A stretch of 64,000 nt of DNA from Comamonadaceae bacterium CG12_big_fil_rev_8_21_14_0_65_59_15 (GTDB taxonomy: Bacteria; Pseudomonadota; Gammaproteobacteria; Burkholderiales; Burkholderiaceae_C), in the NCBI GenBank assembly GCA_002786915.1, contig PCUV01000060.1:128011-192010 (forward strand), written 5' to 3'. Position numbers and translations under genes: made by a program. Below, piece by piece: positions 56,338 to 64,000 of the stretch. Positions within the stretch are counted from its first letter, which is position 1, and each line of letters begins with the position of its first letter. The notes beneath the pieces were generated by a model, which was given only the letters and a program-made list of their open reading frames with translations, made no database searches and was not told where the DNA came from.

Positions 56338-56874
56338 TCTTATAATTTTTGGACACGTCAACGGTGGTGTCTGTTGCTGTGGCTGGCATGGTTTGCAGTG
56401 GGCGCATCACCGGCGCAGGCGCAGGGCTACCAGTGGCGCACCTGGTCTGCGGGGTGGGTGCAACCGCCGCTGCAGGTGACTGACCTGTCGGGGCGTGTCT
56501 GGCGTTTGCCAGAGCTTGCAGGCAAGGTGGTGCTGGTCAACTTCTGGGCCAGCTGGTGTGAACCGTGCGTGACTGAAATGCCGTCGCTGCAGGCGCTGGC
56601 GCAGCGCTATCCCGACAGCGTGGTAGTGCTGGCGGTCAACTTCAAGCAGTCTCTGCCGGCCATCGACAGTTTTTTGCAGCGCACCGGGTTGACGCTGCCG
56701 GTGGTGGCCGATGCGCAAGGGCTGCTGGCGCGCCAGTGGGGCGTCAAGGTTTTTCCGGGCACGGTGCTGATCGACGCGCAAGGCAAGGCACGTGGTGCGG
56801 TGCAGGGCGAACTGGACTGGGGTGGCCCGAGTGCCCAAGCGCTGTTGCAACCCCTGTTACCCAGGTCACATTGA
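56335..56874 (+). CDS. TlpA-family thioredoxin-like protein
   Basis: Exported thiol-disulfide oxidoreductase of 179 residues. A signal peptide (RQRWCLLLWLAWFAVGASPA, ending QAQ) precedes a thioredoxin fold with the redox motif WASWCEPC and the cis-Pro region KVFPGTVLID. TTG 56335 has GGAGA 5 bases upstream, inside the mini-element. A perfect TATAAT overlaps the first codons (about 56340-56345), so a later start cannot be excluded. It is followed by fpr. Confidence 0.85.
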   Translation: MSYNFWTRQRWCLLLWLAWFAVGASPAQAQGYQWRTWSAGWVQPPLQVTDLSGRVWRLPELAGKVVLVNFWASWCEPCVTEMPSLQALAQRYPDSVVVLAVNFKQSLPAIDSFLQRTGLTLPVVADAQGLLARQWGVKVFPGTVLIDAQGKARGAVQGELDWGGPSAQALLQPLLPRSH

Positions 56875-56933
56875 GCGGCTGGCCGGGCCTTCTAAAATCC
56901 TCCTCTTTTCAGGCATCCTCCACAAGGCAATTC

Positions 56934-57707
56934 ATGAGTGCATTTTTGAATGAAACCGTATTAACCGTTCACCATTGGACCGACCGGCTGTTCAGCTTTA
57001 CCACCACGCGTGACCCGATTCTGCGGTTTTCCAACGGCCACTTCACCATGATCGGCTTGCGTGTCGATGGCAAACCGCTGCTGCGCGCGTACAGCATCGT
57101 CAGCGCCAACTATGAAGACCATCTGGAGTTTTTGAGCATCAAGGTGCAAGACGGTCCGCTCACCTCCAAGCTGCAGCACATCAAGGTAGGCGACAAGATT
57201 GTGGTGGGCAAAAAGCCCACGGGCACCTTGCTGATCGACTACCTGCTGCCCGGCAAAAACCTGTACCTGTTTGGTACCGGCACCGGCCTGGCGCCGTTTT
57301 TAAGCATCGTGCGCGACCCCGACACGTATGAGAAGTTTGAAAAAGTCATTCTGGTCCACGGTGTACGCCAGGTGGCTGAGCTGGCTTACATGGACTACCT
57401 GACGGTGGATTTGCCGCAGCACGAGTTTTTGGGCGAGATGGTCACCCAGCAGATGCTGTACTACCCCACGGTCACGCGCGAACCGTTCAAAAACCGCGGC
57501 CGCATCACGGACCTGATCGAGTCCGGCAAGCTGCAGGCCGACCTGGGCCTGCCCAAGTTTGACCCGGCCACCGACCGCGCCATGATGTGCGGCAGCCCGG
57601 CGCTGCTCAAAGACCTGAAAGCCATTCTTGAAAAACGTGGCTTTCTGGAAGGCAACACCACCAAGCAGGGCGACTTTGTCGTCGAGCGCGCGTTTGTCGA
57701 GCAATAA
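56934..57707 (+). CDS. fpr: Ferredoxin--NADP(+) reductase
   Basis: FAD enzyme moving electrons between NADPH and ferredoxin or flavodoxin; 257 residues, bacterial subclass. The FAD motif is LLRAYSIVSANYED, the NADP motif LFGTGTGLAPFLSIV, and the C-terminus VVERAFVEQ follows the subclass pattern. ATG 56934 gives the usual N-terminus. The kinase gene begins 2 bases after its stop. Confidence 0.94.
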   Translation: MSAFLNETVLTVHHWTDRLFSFTTTRDPILRFSNGHFTMIGLRVDGKPLLRAYSIVSANYEDHLEFLSIKVQDGPLTSKLQHIKVGDKIVVGKKPTGTLLIDYLLPGKNLYLFGTGTGLAPFLSIVRDPDTYEKFEKVILVHGVRQVAELAYMDYLTVDLPQHEFLGEMVTQQMLYYPTVTREPFKNRGRITDLIESGKLQADLGLPKFDPATDRAMMCGSPALLKDLKAILEKRGFLEGNTTKQGDFVVERAFVEQ

Positions 57708-57709
57708 GC

Positions 57710-58729
57710 ATGAGTCATCACGACGTTTACGCCATCGGCAACGCGCTGGTCGATACCGAATATGAAGTCACCGACGCGCAATTGCAGGCCGCCGGTGTTG
57801 CCAAGCGTCACATGACGCTGATCGACGCGCCGCGCCGCGCTGAACTGCTCAAGCACGTGCACGGTTGCCGCTCGCACCGCACCGGCGGCGGCTCGGCGGG
57901 CAACACCATCGTGGCGCTGGCGCAGTTGGGGGGCAAGGGGTTTTATTCATGCCGCGTGGCCGACGACGAGCTGGGCGAGTTTTACACGCAAGACCTGGTG
58001 GCACACGGCGTGGCCACCAACCTGACGCATACCAAGGCCCCTGAAGGGCAGACCGGCGTGTGTCTGGTGATGGTGACCCCCGATGCCGAGCGCAGCATGA
58101 GCACGTTTTTGGGTGCTACCGCTGAGCTTGACGCCAGCGCGCTGCACCCGCACGACATCGCCAAATCCAAGGTCTATTACATGGAAGGCTACCTGGCCGC
58201 GTCACCCACCGGCTTGGATGCGGCCATCCGGGGCCGGGCGCTGGCCGCTCAGGCGGGCGTCAAGCTGGCCACCACGCTCAGCGACATGAGCATGATCAAC
58301 TTTTGCCGCGCTGGCCTGGACGCCATGGTGGGTAACGCCAGCACGGGTGTGCTGGACTATTTGTTTTGCAACGAAGAAGAAGCGCAGGTGTGGTGCGGCA
58401 CCACCGATCTGTCGGCCATGTGCCAGCAGCTGAGCCAACAGGCGCGTGTGGTGTGTCTGACGCGCAGCGCCAAGGGCAGCATCGTCATTGAGGGTGAGCA
58501 GCGTACCGAGGTGGCGGCCACACGCGTCAAGGCGGTGGACACCAACGGCGCGGGCGACATGTATGCCGGTGCTTTTTTGTACGCCGTGACGCGCGGCCAC
58601 AGCACCGCGCAAGCGGCGTGGCTGGCCAATCAGTGCGCTGGTAAAGTGGTGTCGCAGGTAGGCAATCGCTTGAGCCAGTCGGACATGGACCAGCTGAAAG
58701 TGGACTTTGCCCAGCATCTGAACGCTTAA
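57710..58729 (+). CDS. PfkB-family carbohydrate/adenosine kinase
   Basis: Ribokinase-fold kinase of 339 residues. The N-terminal half has RTGGGSAGNTIVALAQLGG, and the C-terminal signature DTNGAGDMYAGAF carries the catalytic Asp. This subgroup is usually annotated as adenosine kinase; the substrate is not proven here. It starts 2 bases after fpr, so the two are likely coupled. A large palindrome follows and may end the transcript. Confidence 0.88.
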   Translation: MSHHDVYAIGNALVDTEYEVTDAQLQAAGVAKRHMTLIDAPRRAELLKHVHGCRSHRTGGGSAGNTIVALAQLGGKGFYSCRVADDELGEFYTQDLVAHGVATNLTHTKAPEGQTGVCLVMVTPDAERSMSTFLGATAELDASALHPHDIAKSKVYYMEGYLAASPTGLDAAIRGRALAAQAGVKLATTLSDMSMINFCRAGLDAMVGNASTGVLDYLFCNEEEAQVWCGTTDLSAMCQQLSQQARVVCLTRSAKGSIVIEGEQRTEVAATRVKAVDTNGAGDMYAGAFLYAVTRGHSTAQAAWLANQCAGKVVSQVGNRLSQSDMDQLKVDFAQHLNA

Positions 58730-58751
58730 GGTTTTTACTGGACAACGCTAA

Positions 58752-58913
58752 GGACACTCTGCATAACTCTGGCGAGAGTGTGGTAGCGCGGATCGGGATG
58801 GGATGCAAGGCGCCGTTTTTTGCCAATAGCCGTAGCTATTGGCAAAAAAAGCAACGCCGCAGACCGCCCGAGGCCGTGCCGCCACAGCTCGCAGGGAGTT
58901 ATGCAGAGCGTCC
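58752..58913. repeat. 162-bp imperfect palindrome with a perfect central hairpin
   Basis: Outer ends GGACACTCTGCATAACTC and the inverse at 58896-58913 differ by one base. The arms pair at roughly 70 percent inward, and the centre is a perfect 15-bp stem (58816-58830 with 58835-58849, loop CGTA) ending in T and A runs. No coding sequence. Confidence 0.7.
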
Positions 58914-59010
58914 CTCAGTTCTCCCTATTCTTGACCTGATGTATTGGCGAGCGAAGTATTGAAAATTCCATTGCCAAGAGAAGGAAAGTGCACCTTCGGC
59001 AAACTCAAAT

Positions 59011-59919
59011 TTATTTCTCGGTATCCAGCGTATGGGCGGAGACGGATCGCTCGAAGACTTCAATTAACCGTGAAGCCGCTGGAGAGAGGAAACTATTGGA
59101 ACGGCAGGTGACCACCAGTTTTCGGCGCATGGCCGCGCCTTTGATCGGAACTTCTTTCAAGCCCTGAATCCTGTTAGCCCCCTGGAGGTGGTACCGGGAA
59201 ATGAAGCTGAGCAAGCCGGTCTGCACGATCAAAGCCGGCAGCATCAACAGCATGGTGGTCTCCACCTGAACGTGAGGTCGGGGCAGGCCCTTTCGGTCAA
59301 AGGTGTGATCCAGCCAGTCGCGTGTCGGCGCGCCAGGCGGCTGCAGAGCCCAGCGATAGCCCTTGAGGTCTTTGAGGCTCTTGGCGCTACGAAACACCTC
59401 GTGATGTTCGCTGGCGGCCACGACGATCATGTCCTCTGCCAGCAGTTTCGACTGGTAGCCATGCTCGGTGCTGCTCTCGGTTCCGACCATCAAGTCGAGC
59501 TCCCCGGCGCGCAGCTGGGGCTGAAGCGTATCGATCAGTCCGACCACGGTCCGCAAGGTCACATCCGGTGCTTCCAGGAGCAAGTCCCTTGCAACCGAAG
59601 GCAGCAAAGCCTGCGCCGCCGTCGGCACGATGCCCAAGCGCACATGCCCCGTCAGTCCGGCGCCGATGGCGGTGAGTTCGCGGCGGGCATCTTCAACGTC
59701 GAAACGCATTCTTCGCGCCCACTTCAGAAGAACCTTGCCTGCCTCGGTGAGCCGAATGCCACGCCCCGATTTTTCAAACAGAGCCGCACCGTAATCCGAT
59801 TCCAGGCGCCGGACGCTGCTGGTCAGTGCGGGCTGGGTTCGGTGGAGTTTCGCAGAGGCGCGCCCCATGTGCTGCAGCTCGGCGATAGCTTCAAAGTAAC
59901 GCAGATCACGCAGGTCCAT
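59011..59919 (-). CDS. LysR-family transcriptional regulator
   Basis: A 302-residue regulator. The N-terminal winged HTH (LRDLRYFEAIAELQHMGRAS, LHRTQPALTSSVRRLE) precedes the periplasmic-binding-like effector domain. It is divergent from tctC and likely controls that cluster in response to its substrate. ATG 59919 gives the standard MDLRDLRYF start; the upstream extension runs into the operator. A 281-base spacer with the palindrome lies on its other side. Confidence 0.92.
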   Translation of the reverse strand: MDLRDLRYFEAIAELQHMGRASAKLHRTQPALTSSVRRLESDYGAALFEKSGRGIRLTEAGKVLLKWARRMRFDVEDARRELTAIGAGLTGHVRLGIVPTAAQALLPSVARDLLLEAPDVTLRTVVGLIDTLQPQLRAGELDLMVGTESSTEHGYQSKLLAEDMIVVAASEHHEVFRSAKSLKDLKGYRWALQPPGAPTRDWLDHTFDRKGLPRPHVQVETTMLLMLPALIVQTGLLSFISRYHLQGANRIQGLKEVPIKGAAMRRKLVVTCRSNSFLSPAASRLIEVFERSVSAHTLDTEK

Positions 59920-59925
59920 TGCAAA

Positions 59926-59964
59926 AGTCCAGTTTATTGATTTCAAGAAATTATCGATTGGACT
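59926..59964. promoter_or_regulatory. Putative LysR operator
   Basis: AGTCCAGT and ATTGGACT ends (7 of 8 inverted) enclose an AT-rich core with TTTC-AA-GAAA at its centre. It begins 6 bases upstream of the regulator ATG, in the divergent region to tctC, fitting an autoregulatory LysR site. Confidence 0.5.
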
Positions 59965-60041
59965 GATTGTCACTCTAAGTCAACAATCTGCACTCCCGTC
60001 AACGCTGCGTCATAACGGCGCAGAAAACATTTGGAGACAAC

Positions 60042-61001
60042 ATGAAGACATTACGGCGCCTGCTGCTCGCGCTGGCTACCAGCGTTCTGGCCACCTCGGC
60101 CATTGCTCAAGCCAGCTATCCAGACAAACTCATCAAGTTCATCGTGCCTTTCCCTCCGGGCGGCGGAACGGACATCATCAGTCGGGTGATCAGCGACAAG
60201 CTCTCGACCACGCTGGGTTGGAAGATCGTGATTGAGAACAAGGCAGGTGCCGGGGGCACGCTCGGTTTGGACGCTGCAGCCAAGGCCAGGCCCGATGGCT
60301 ACACCATGGTCATGGGGCAGACCAGCAACATGTCCATCGCGCCGTCGCTGATGCCCGGTCTCCCGTACGACCCGGTCAAGGACTTTTCACCGGTCACCCT
60401 GGTCAGCGAGGTGCCGTTAGCCATTGCGGTGGGTGCCGATTCACCGATCAAGACCTTTGCCGATCTTGTGAACGCTGCCAAAGCGGATCCGGGCAAGCTG
60501 TTGATGGCCACTCCCGGTAACGCCACCGTGGCGCACCTGACCGGTGAATATATGCAGAAAGCCGTGGGCATCCGCTACAAGCATGTGCCCTACAAAGGAA
60601 CCGCCCAGGCACTGCCGGACGTGATCAGCGGCCGGGCCACGTTCTTTGTGGCCTCAGTGGAATCGGTGCGAGGCCCCATCAAGGCCGGTCAGTTGCGTCC
60701 CATCGCCGTGACCTCGGCCAAGCGCATCGCCGAGTGGCCCAGCGTGCCCACCGTAGCCGAGTCGGGCTTCCCCGGCTTTGCCGCAGTCACCTGGTTTGGA
60801 ATTGCGGCGCCTGCTGGCACCCCCGCATCCATCGTGTCCCGATTGAACACCGAAATCACGAAAGTGCTGCAGGCGCCCGACGTGAACGAAAAACTCAGTG
60901 GTGACATCGTAACGGGACCCGCAGCGTTTGCCACCGCAGTCAAGAGCGATCACGACAAGTGGGCTGGTGTCATCAAGGACGCCGGCATCAAGGGTCAGTG
61001 A
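60042..61001 (+). CDS. tctC: Tripartite tricarboxylate transporter substrate-binding protein (TctC/Bug family)
   Basis: Periplasmic binding protein of 319 residues. A signal peptide (RRLLLALATSVLATSAIA) precedes the Bug-family segments IVPFPPGGGTDIISRV and IENKAGAGGTLGLDAAAKA. It captures a carboxylate and delivers it to TctAB. GGAG lies upstream of ATG 60042. First gene of the divergent operon. Confidence 0.92.
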   Translation: MKTLRRLLLALATSVLATSAIAQASYPDKLIKFIVPFPPGGGTDIISRVISDKLSTTLGWKIVIENKAGAGGTLGLDAAAKARPDGYTMVMGQTSNMSIAPSLMPGLPYDPVKDFSPVTLVSEVPLAIAVGADSPIKTFADLVNAAKADPGKLLMATPGNATVAHLTGEYMQKAVGIRYKHVPYKGTAQALPDVISGRATFFVASVESVRGPIKAGQLRPIAVTSAKRIAEWPSVPTVAESGFPGFAAVTWFGIAAPAGTPASIVSRLNTEITKVLQAPDVNEKLSGDIVTGPAAFATAVKSDHDKWAGVIKDAGIKGQ

Positions 61002-61033
61002 GCCCTGTCATCAGCGCCTGAAAGCAGATTGGC

Positions 61034-61495
61034 ATGAGCACCAACTTTCACAACAACCGCGACGCACTGGCCGGCCTGCTCTTCATGGCACTGGGTGCCA
61101 TCGGCTTCGTCGTCGCGCTATCCTATCCGTTTGGCAGTCTGCAGGAGATGGGGCCGGGCTTCTTTCCACGCGTTCTGGGTGTGATGCTGGTCGGGTTTGG
61201 CATCGCCACCCTGATCAAGGGTCTTCGCTCCGGCGAGCGGGTTGAAGGCGCGTGGGGCTGGCTGCCACTGCTGTTGCTGGTGGCTTCGTTGGTCGCGTTC
61301 GGCTGGCTCATGGAGCGCTTCGGTCTTCTGCCCGCGCTGGTCGTTCTGATCGTGACAAGCGCCCGGGCGGGCAAGGAGTTCCGCTGGAAAGAAACCGCAG
61401 TCCTCACCGTGGTCCTGTGCCTAATGGCTGTGGCCATCTTTGTCTGGGGACTGGGGTTGCCCTATTCCTTGTTTTCGTTCGAACCGGGGCACTGA
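61034..61495 (+). CDS. tctB: Tripartite tricarboxylate transporter small membrane subunit (TctB family)
   Basis: A 153-residue inner-membrane protein with four hydrophobic segments, including LAGLLFMALGAIGFVVAL and WLPLLLLVASLVAFGWLM. PFGSLQEMGPGFFPRVLGVM is the typical TctB motif. It pairs with TctA. The tctA ATG lies 3 bases after its stop. Confidence 0.9.
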   Translation: MSTNFHNNRDALAGLLFMALGAIGFVVALSYPFGSLQEMGPGFFPRVLGVMLVGFGIATLIKGLRSGERVEGAWGWLPLLLLVASLVAFGWLMERFGLLPALVVLIVTSARAGKEFRWKETAVLTVVLCLMAVAIFVWGLGLPYSLFSFEPGH

Positions 61496-61498
61496 TTC

Positions 61499-63010
61499 AT
61501 GGATGTCATTTCGCATCTCTCGCTGGGATTTGGTGTCGCATTGACGCTTCAGAACCTGGCCTACTGCTTCCTGGGTGTCCTGCTGGGCACCCTGATCGGT
61601 GTGCTGCCGGGCATCGGTCCGCTGGTGACGATCGCGATGCTGCTGCCGATCACGTTCGGACTTGATCCGGTGAGCTCGCTGATCATGCTCGCGGGCATCT
61701 TCTACGGCGCGCAGTACGGTGGCTCGACCACCGCGATCCTGGTCAACATGCCCGGCGAGGCCTCGTCCGCCGTGACGGCCATCGACGGCTACCAGATGGC
61801 ACGGCAGGGCCGCGCGGGCCCGGCGCTTGCGATCGCGGCGGTCTCCTCGTTCGTCGGAGGCACGATATCCACCCTGTTGGTAGCCTTCTTCGGACCACTG
61901 ATTGGCACATGGGCACTTGAATTCGGCGCTGCGGAGTACTTTTCCCTGATGTTCATGGGACTGGTGTTCTCGGCCGTGCTGGTGCATGGTGACCTCGTCA
62001 AATCGCTGGCCATGGTGGCCGCCGGACTGATGCTGGGCATCGTGGGCACCGATGTGACATCGGGCTTGCCGCGATTCTCGTTTGGCCTGTCGGAGCTGCT
62101 CGATGGCGTGGGTTTTACCGTGATCGCGGTGGGCCTCTTCGCCGTCGCCGAGATCGTCCAGAACATCTCCAGGACCGAGAAGGTCGAGGTATTCTCCAAG
62201 GACATCAAGAATCTGATGCCCACCTGGGCGGACATGAAGGCCGCGTGGAAGCCCACCTTGCGCGGCACTGCGCTGGGTTCGTTCTTCGGCGCGCTGCCTG
62301 GCATCACAGCCTCAGTGGCGTCGTTCTCAGCCTACATGTTGGAGAAGAAGTTGGCCAAGGATCCATCCCGCTTCGGGAAAGGAGCCATCGAAGGTGTCGC
62401 GGCACCCGAGGCAGCCAACAACGCCGCCGCGCAGACCCACTTCATCCCGACTTTGATACTGGGCATCCCGGCCAGCGCGGTCATGGCACTCATGCTGGGC
62501 GCGCTGACCATGCAGGGCATCCAGCCTGGTCCGGAGGTCATGAACTCCAGGCCCGAACTGTTCTGGGGTCTGGTCGCCAGCATGTTTGTTGGCAACGTGC
62601 TGCTGCTGGTGCTCAACTTGCCCTTGGTGGGACTGTGGGCGCGACTGACCCAAGTGCCATATCGCTGGTTGTTCCCTGCCATCATGATGTTTGCCGCGCT
62701 GGGAAACTACAGCCTGAACAACAGCGCCATGGATGTCTACCTGTGCGCCGCCACCGGCATCCTGGGCTACGTCATGGCCAAGCTCGAATGCCATCCCGCG
62801 CCGCTGATTCTGGGCTTTGTTCTCGGACCGATGCTGGAAGAGAACCTGCGTCGTGCCTTGCTGATGTCCGACGGCAGCTTCGCGGTCTTCGTCACGCGCC
62901 CAATCAGCCTCACTTTCCTCGTCGTCACGTTCGGGCTGTTCGTCGCCATGGTGCTGCCTTCGGTGCGACGCCGGCGCGATTTGGCAACCGGTGGCGACGG
63001 TACCGACTGA
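61499..63010 (+). CDS. tctA: Tripartite tricarboxylate transporter large membrane subunit (TctA family)
   Basis: A 503-residue transport subunit with about eleven to twelve membrane helices. The conserved blocks are GVLPGIGPLVTIAMLLPI and GAQYGGSTTAILVNMPGE near the N-terminus, repeated in part as GALPGITASVASFSAY and FIPTLILGIPASAVMALM in the second half. The transported carboxylate is not determined by sequence. It is followed by the RraA-like gene. Confidence 0.93.
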   Translation: MDVISHLSLGFGVALTLQNLAYCFLGVLLGTLIGVLPGIGPLVTIAMLLPITFGLDPVSSLIMLAGIFYGAQYGGSTTAILVNMPGEASSAVTAIDGYQMARQGRAGPALAIAAVSSFVGGTISTLLVAFFGPLIGTWALEFGAAEYFSLMFMGLVFSAVLVHGDLVKSLAMVAAGLMLGIVGTDVTSGLPRFSFGLSELLDGVGFTVIAVGLFAVAEIVQNISRTEKVEVFSKDIKNLMPTWADMKAAWKPTLRGTALGSFFGALPGITASVASFSAYMLEKKLAKDPSRFGKGAIEGVAAPEAANNAAAQTHFIPTLILGIPASAVMALMLGALTMQGIQPGPEVMNSRPELFWGLVASMFVGNVLLLVLNLPLVGLWARLTQVPYRWLFPAIMMFAALGNYSLNNSAMDVYLCAATGILGYVMAKLECHPAPLILGFVLGPMLEENLRRALLMSDGSFAVFVTRPISLTFLVVTFGLFVAMVLPSVRRRRDLATGGDGTD

Positions 63011-63113
63011 CCGGTCAAAACCGATCGCCATGCCACGCCACTCCAATCAAACACACCACGCCCGGTCACCGCATTCGCCTTTGACACTCCATTCATCTCA
63101 TCAAGGAACCCTC

Positions 63114-63797
63114 ATGTCTCTCCCCAACATCATCAAAGACTTCCCGCGTATCGAACCGGAATTGGTGACGCAAGCTGCCCAGTACCAGTCGGCCATCTTT
63201 TCGGACATCAACGGTCGCCAAGGCGCACTGCACGGCCGCATCAAAGCTTTGCGCCCGCGCATGAAGGTGGCCGGCCCGGCTTTTACCGTAGAAGTGCGTC
63301 CTGGAGATAACCTCATGATTCATGCAGCCATGGCACTGGCCAAACCCGGAGACGTGCTGGTGATCGACGGCAAGGGGGATCAGACTTCGGCGCTCATGGG
63401 CACCATCATGATGACGGCCTGCCGCGAGCTCGGCCTGGCGGGCGTGGTGATGGACGGCGCGGTGCGCGACAGCCTGGAAATCGACGAGATGGGTTTCCCC
63501 GTGTTTTCGGTCGGCACCAACCCCAACGGTCCGACCAAGCAGATCAGTGGTCGTATCGGCCATCCCGTCAGCGTCGGTGGTGTGTCCGTACGCCCGGGCG
63601 ACTTCGTCATCGGCGATGGTGACGGCGTGGTCGTGGTCGAGCGCGAGAAGCTGGCCGAACTTTTGCCGCTGGCCAAAAACAAGGTCAAGGCCGAAGCCAA
63701 ACGCATCGACCAGATCAAGCAAGGCAACACCTCGGCGCCGTGGCTCAGCGCTTCGTTGGTGGCCGCTGGCGTGCTCAACGAGGGGGAAACACTGTGA
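63114..63797 (+). CDS. RraA-like / HMG-CHA aldolase-family protein
   Basis: A 227-residue protein of the RraA/4-carboxy-4-hydroxy-2-oxoadipate aldolase family. VVMDGAVRDSLEIDEMGFP carries the Arg-Asp pair that is catalytic in the aldolases, which favours an aldolase or oxaloacetate decarboxylase over the RNase E inhibitor RraA. KPGDVLVIDGKG and the C-terminal GDGDGVVVVE are family segments. AAGGAA precedes ATG 63114. Context with a carboxylate transporter supports a catabolic role. Confidence 0.82.
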   Translation: MSLPNIIKDFPRIEPELVTQAAQYQSAIFSDINGRQGALHGRIKALRPRMKVAGPAFTVEVRPGDNLMIHAAMALAKPGDVLVIDGKGDQTSALMGTIMMTACRELGLAGVVMDGAVRDSLEIDEMGFPVFSVGTNPNGPTKQISGRIGHPVSVGGVSVRPGDFVIGDGDGVVVVEREKLAELLPLAKNKVKAEAKRIDQIKQGNTSAPWLSASLVAAGVLNEGETL

Positions 63798-64000
63798 ACG
63801 CTCGACCGGTCATCCTCGTCACCGGGGCCGATCTGGCTTCCCAGGCCTTGGCCTTGCTAGGCGACTATGAGGTGGTGTTTGCCGGCAAGACGCCGCAACT
63901 GGCCGATGTGGTGGCGCTGGCCCGTCAGCACAAGCCGGTGGGCATCATCGTGCGCTACAGCGGCGTGAACGCCGAGGTGATGGATGCAGCACCCGCACTG
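63794..64000 (+). CDS. D-isomer 2-hydroxyacid dehydrogenase, 3'-truncated by the window edge
   Basis: GTG 63794 overlaps the stop of the RraA-like gene (GTGA), so the two are translationally coupled. The 69 residues seen (VILVTGADLASQAL, IIVRYSGVNAEVMDAAPAL) resemble the N-terminal domain of phosphoglycerate/2-hydroxyacid dehydrogenases. The catalytic part lies outside the window. Confidence 0.65.
   Translation, partial: MNARPVILVTGADLASQALALLGDYEVVFAGKTPQLADVVALARQHKPVGIIVRYSGVNAEVMDAAPAL

Overview
The window is a gene-dense, GC-rich segment of a betaproteobacterial chromosome, most likely from the Comamonadaceae (Rhodoferax/Polaromonas-like). The evidence is the gene order rpsB-tsf-pyrH-frr-uppS-cdsA-dxr-rseP-bamA-skp-lpxD-fabZ-lpxA-lpxB-rnhB, the carA-carB-greA-yhbY-rlmE-ftsH-folP-glmM block, the residue style of the proteins, and several dispersed small repeats. 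No prophage, insertion sequence or CRISPR array was seen.

Layout. 1-5390: the 3' part of rnr, an SDR oxidoreductase, then on the minus strand a bifunctional NAD(P)HX repair enzyme and an MBL-fold hydrolase. 5500-21282: translation, isoprenoid, phospholipid, outer-membrane assembly and lipid A genes, ending with rnhB and a SpoU-type RNA methyltransferase. 21322-34486: carAB with a LysE-type exporter between them, greA, RNA-modifying genes, ftsH, folP, glmM, a GNAT protein and a small membrane protein. 34514-35332 (minus): yefM-yoeB toxin-antitoxin and tRNA-Gly(CCC). 35742-41369 (minus): one 5.6-kb gene for a very large exported multidomain protein (Kelch propeller, LamG, FnIII, Thr/Ser linkers). 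42297-50662 (minus): a seven-gene catabolic operon (gabT, four ABC-transporter genes, ureohydrolase, gabD) divergent from a MocR-type regulator. 52541-58729: a radical SAM protein, alaS, a TlpA-like protein, fpr and a PfkB-family kinase. 59011-64000: a LysR regulator divergent from a tripartite tricarboxylate transporter (tctCBA), an RraA/HMG-aldolase-like protein and a truncated 2-hydroxyacid dehydrogenase.

How the genes work together. The minus-strand operon reads as a complete route from imported 4-guanidinobutyrate to succinate: uptake, urea release to GABA, transamination, and oxidation of succinic semialdehyde. The last cluster looks like import and aldol cleavage of a tri- or dicarboxylate.

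The most unusual content is in the repeats. (1) An AT-rich mini-element of about 50-60 nt lies between genes and also, in frame, inside several core genes (lpxB, dxr, alaS, folP, nnr, a SpoU methyltransferase gene, a DUF4149 gene). (2) A stem-loop family has three copies. The 28-nt loop is conserved and carries an inner hairpin with a compensatory base-pair change, while the 22-27-bp outer stems differ in sequence from copy to copy but are self-complementary. (3) A 155-bp MITE-like element is nested inside one copy of the mini-element. (4) Two further large imperfect palindromes lie at 52354-52485 and 58752-58913. Everything here was read by eye; comparisons with E. coli or Pseudomonas proteins are from memory.
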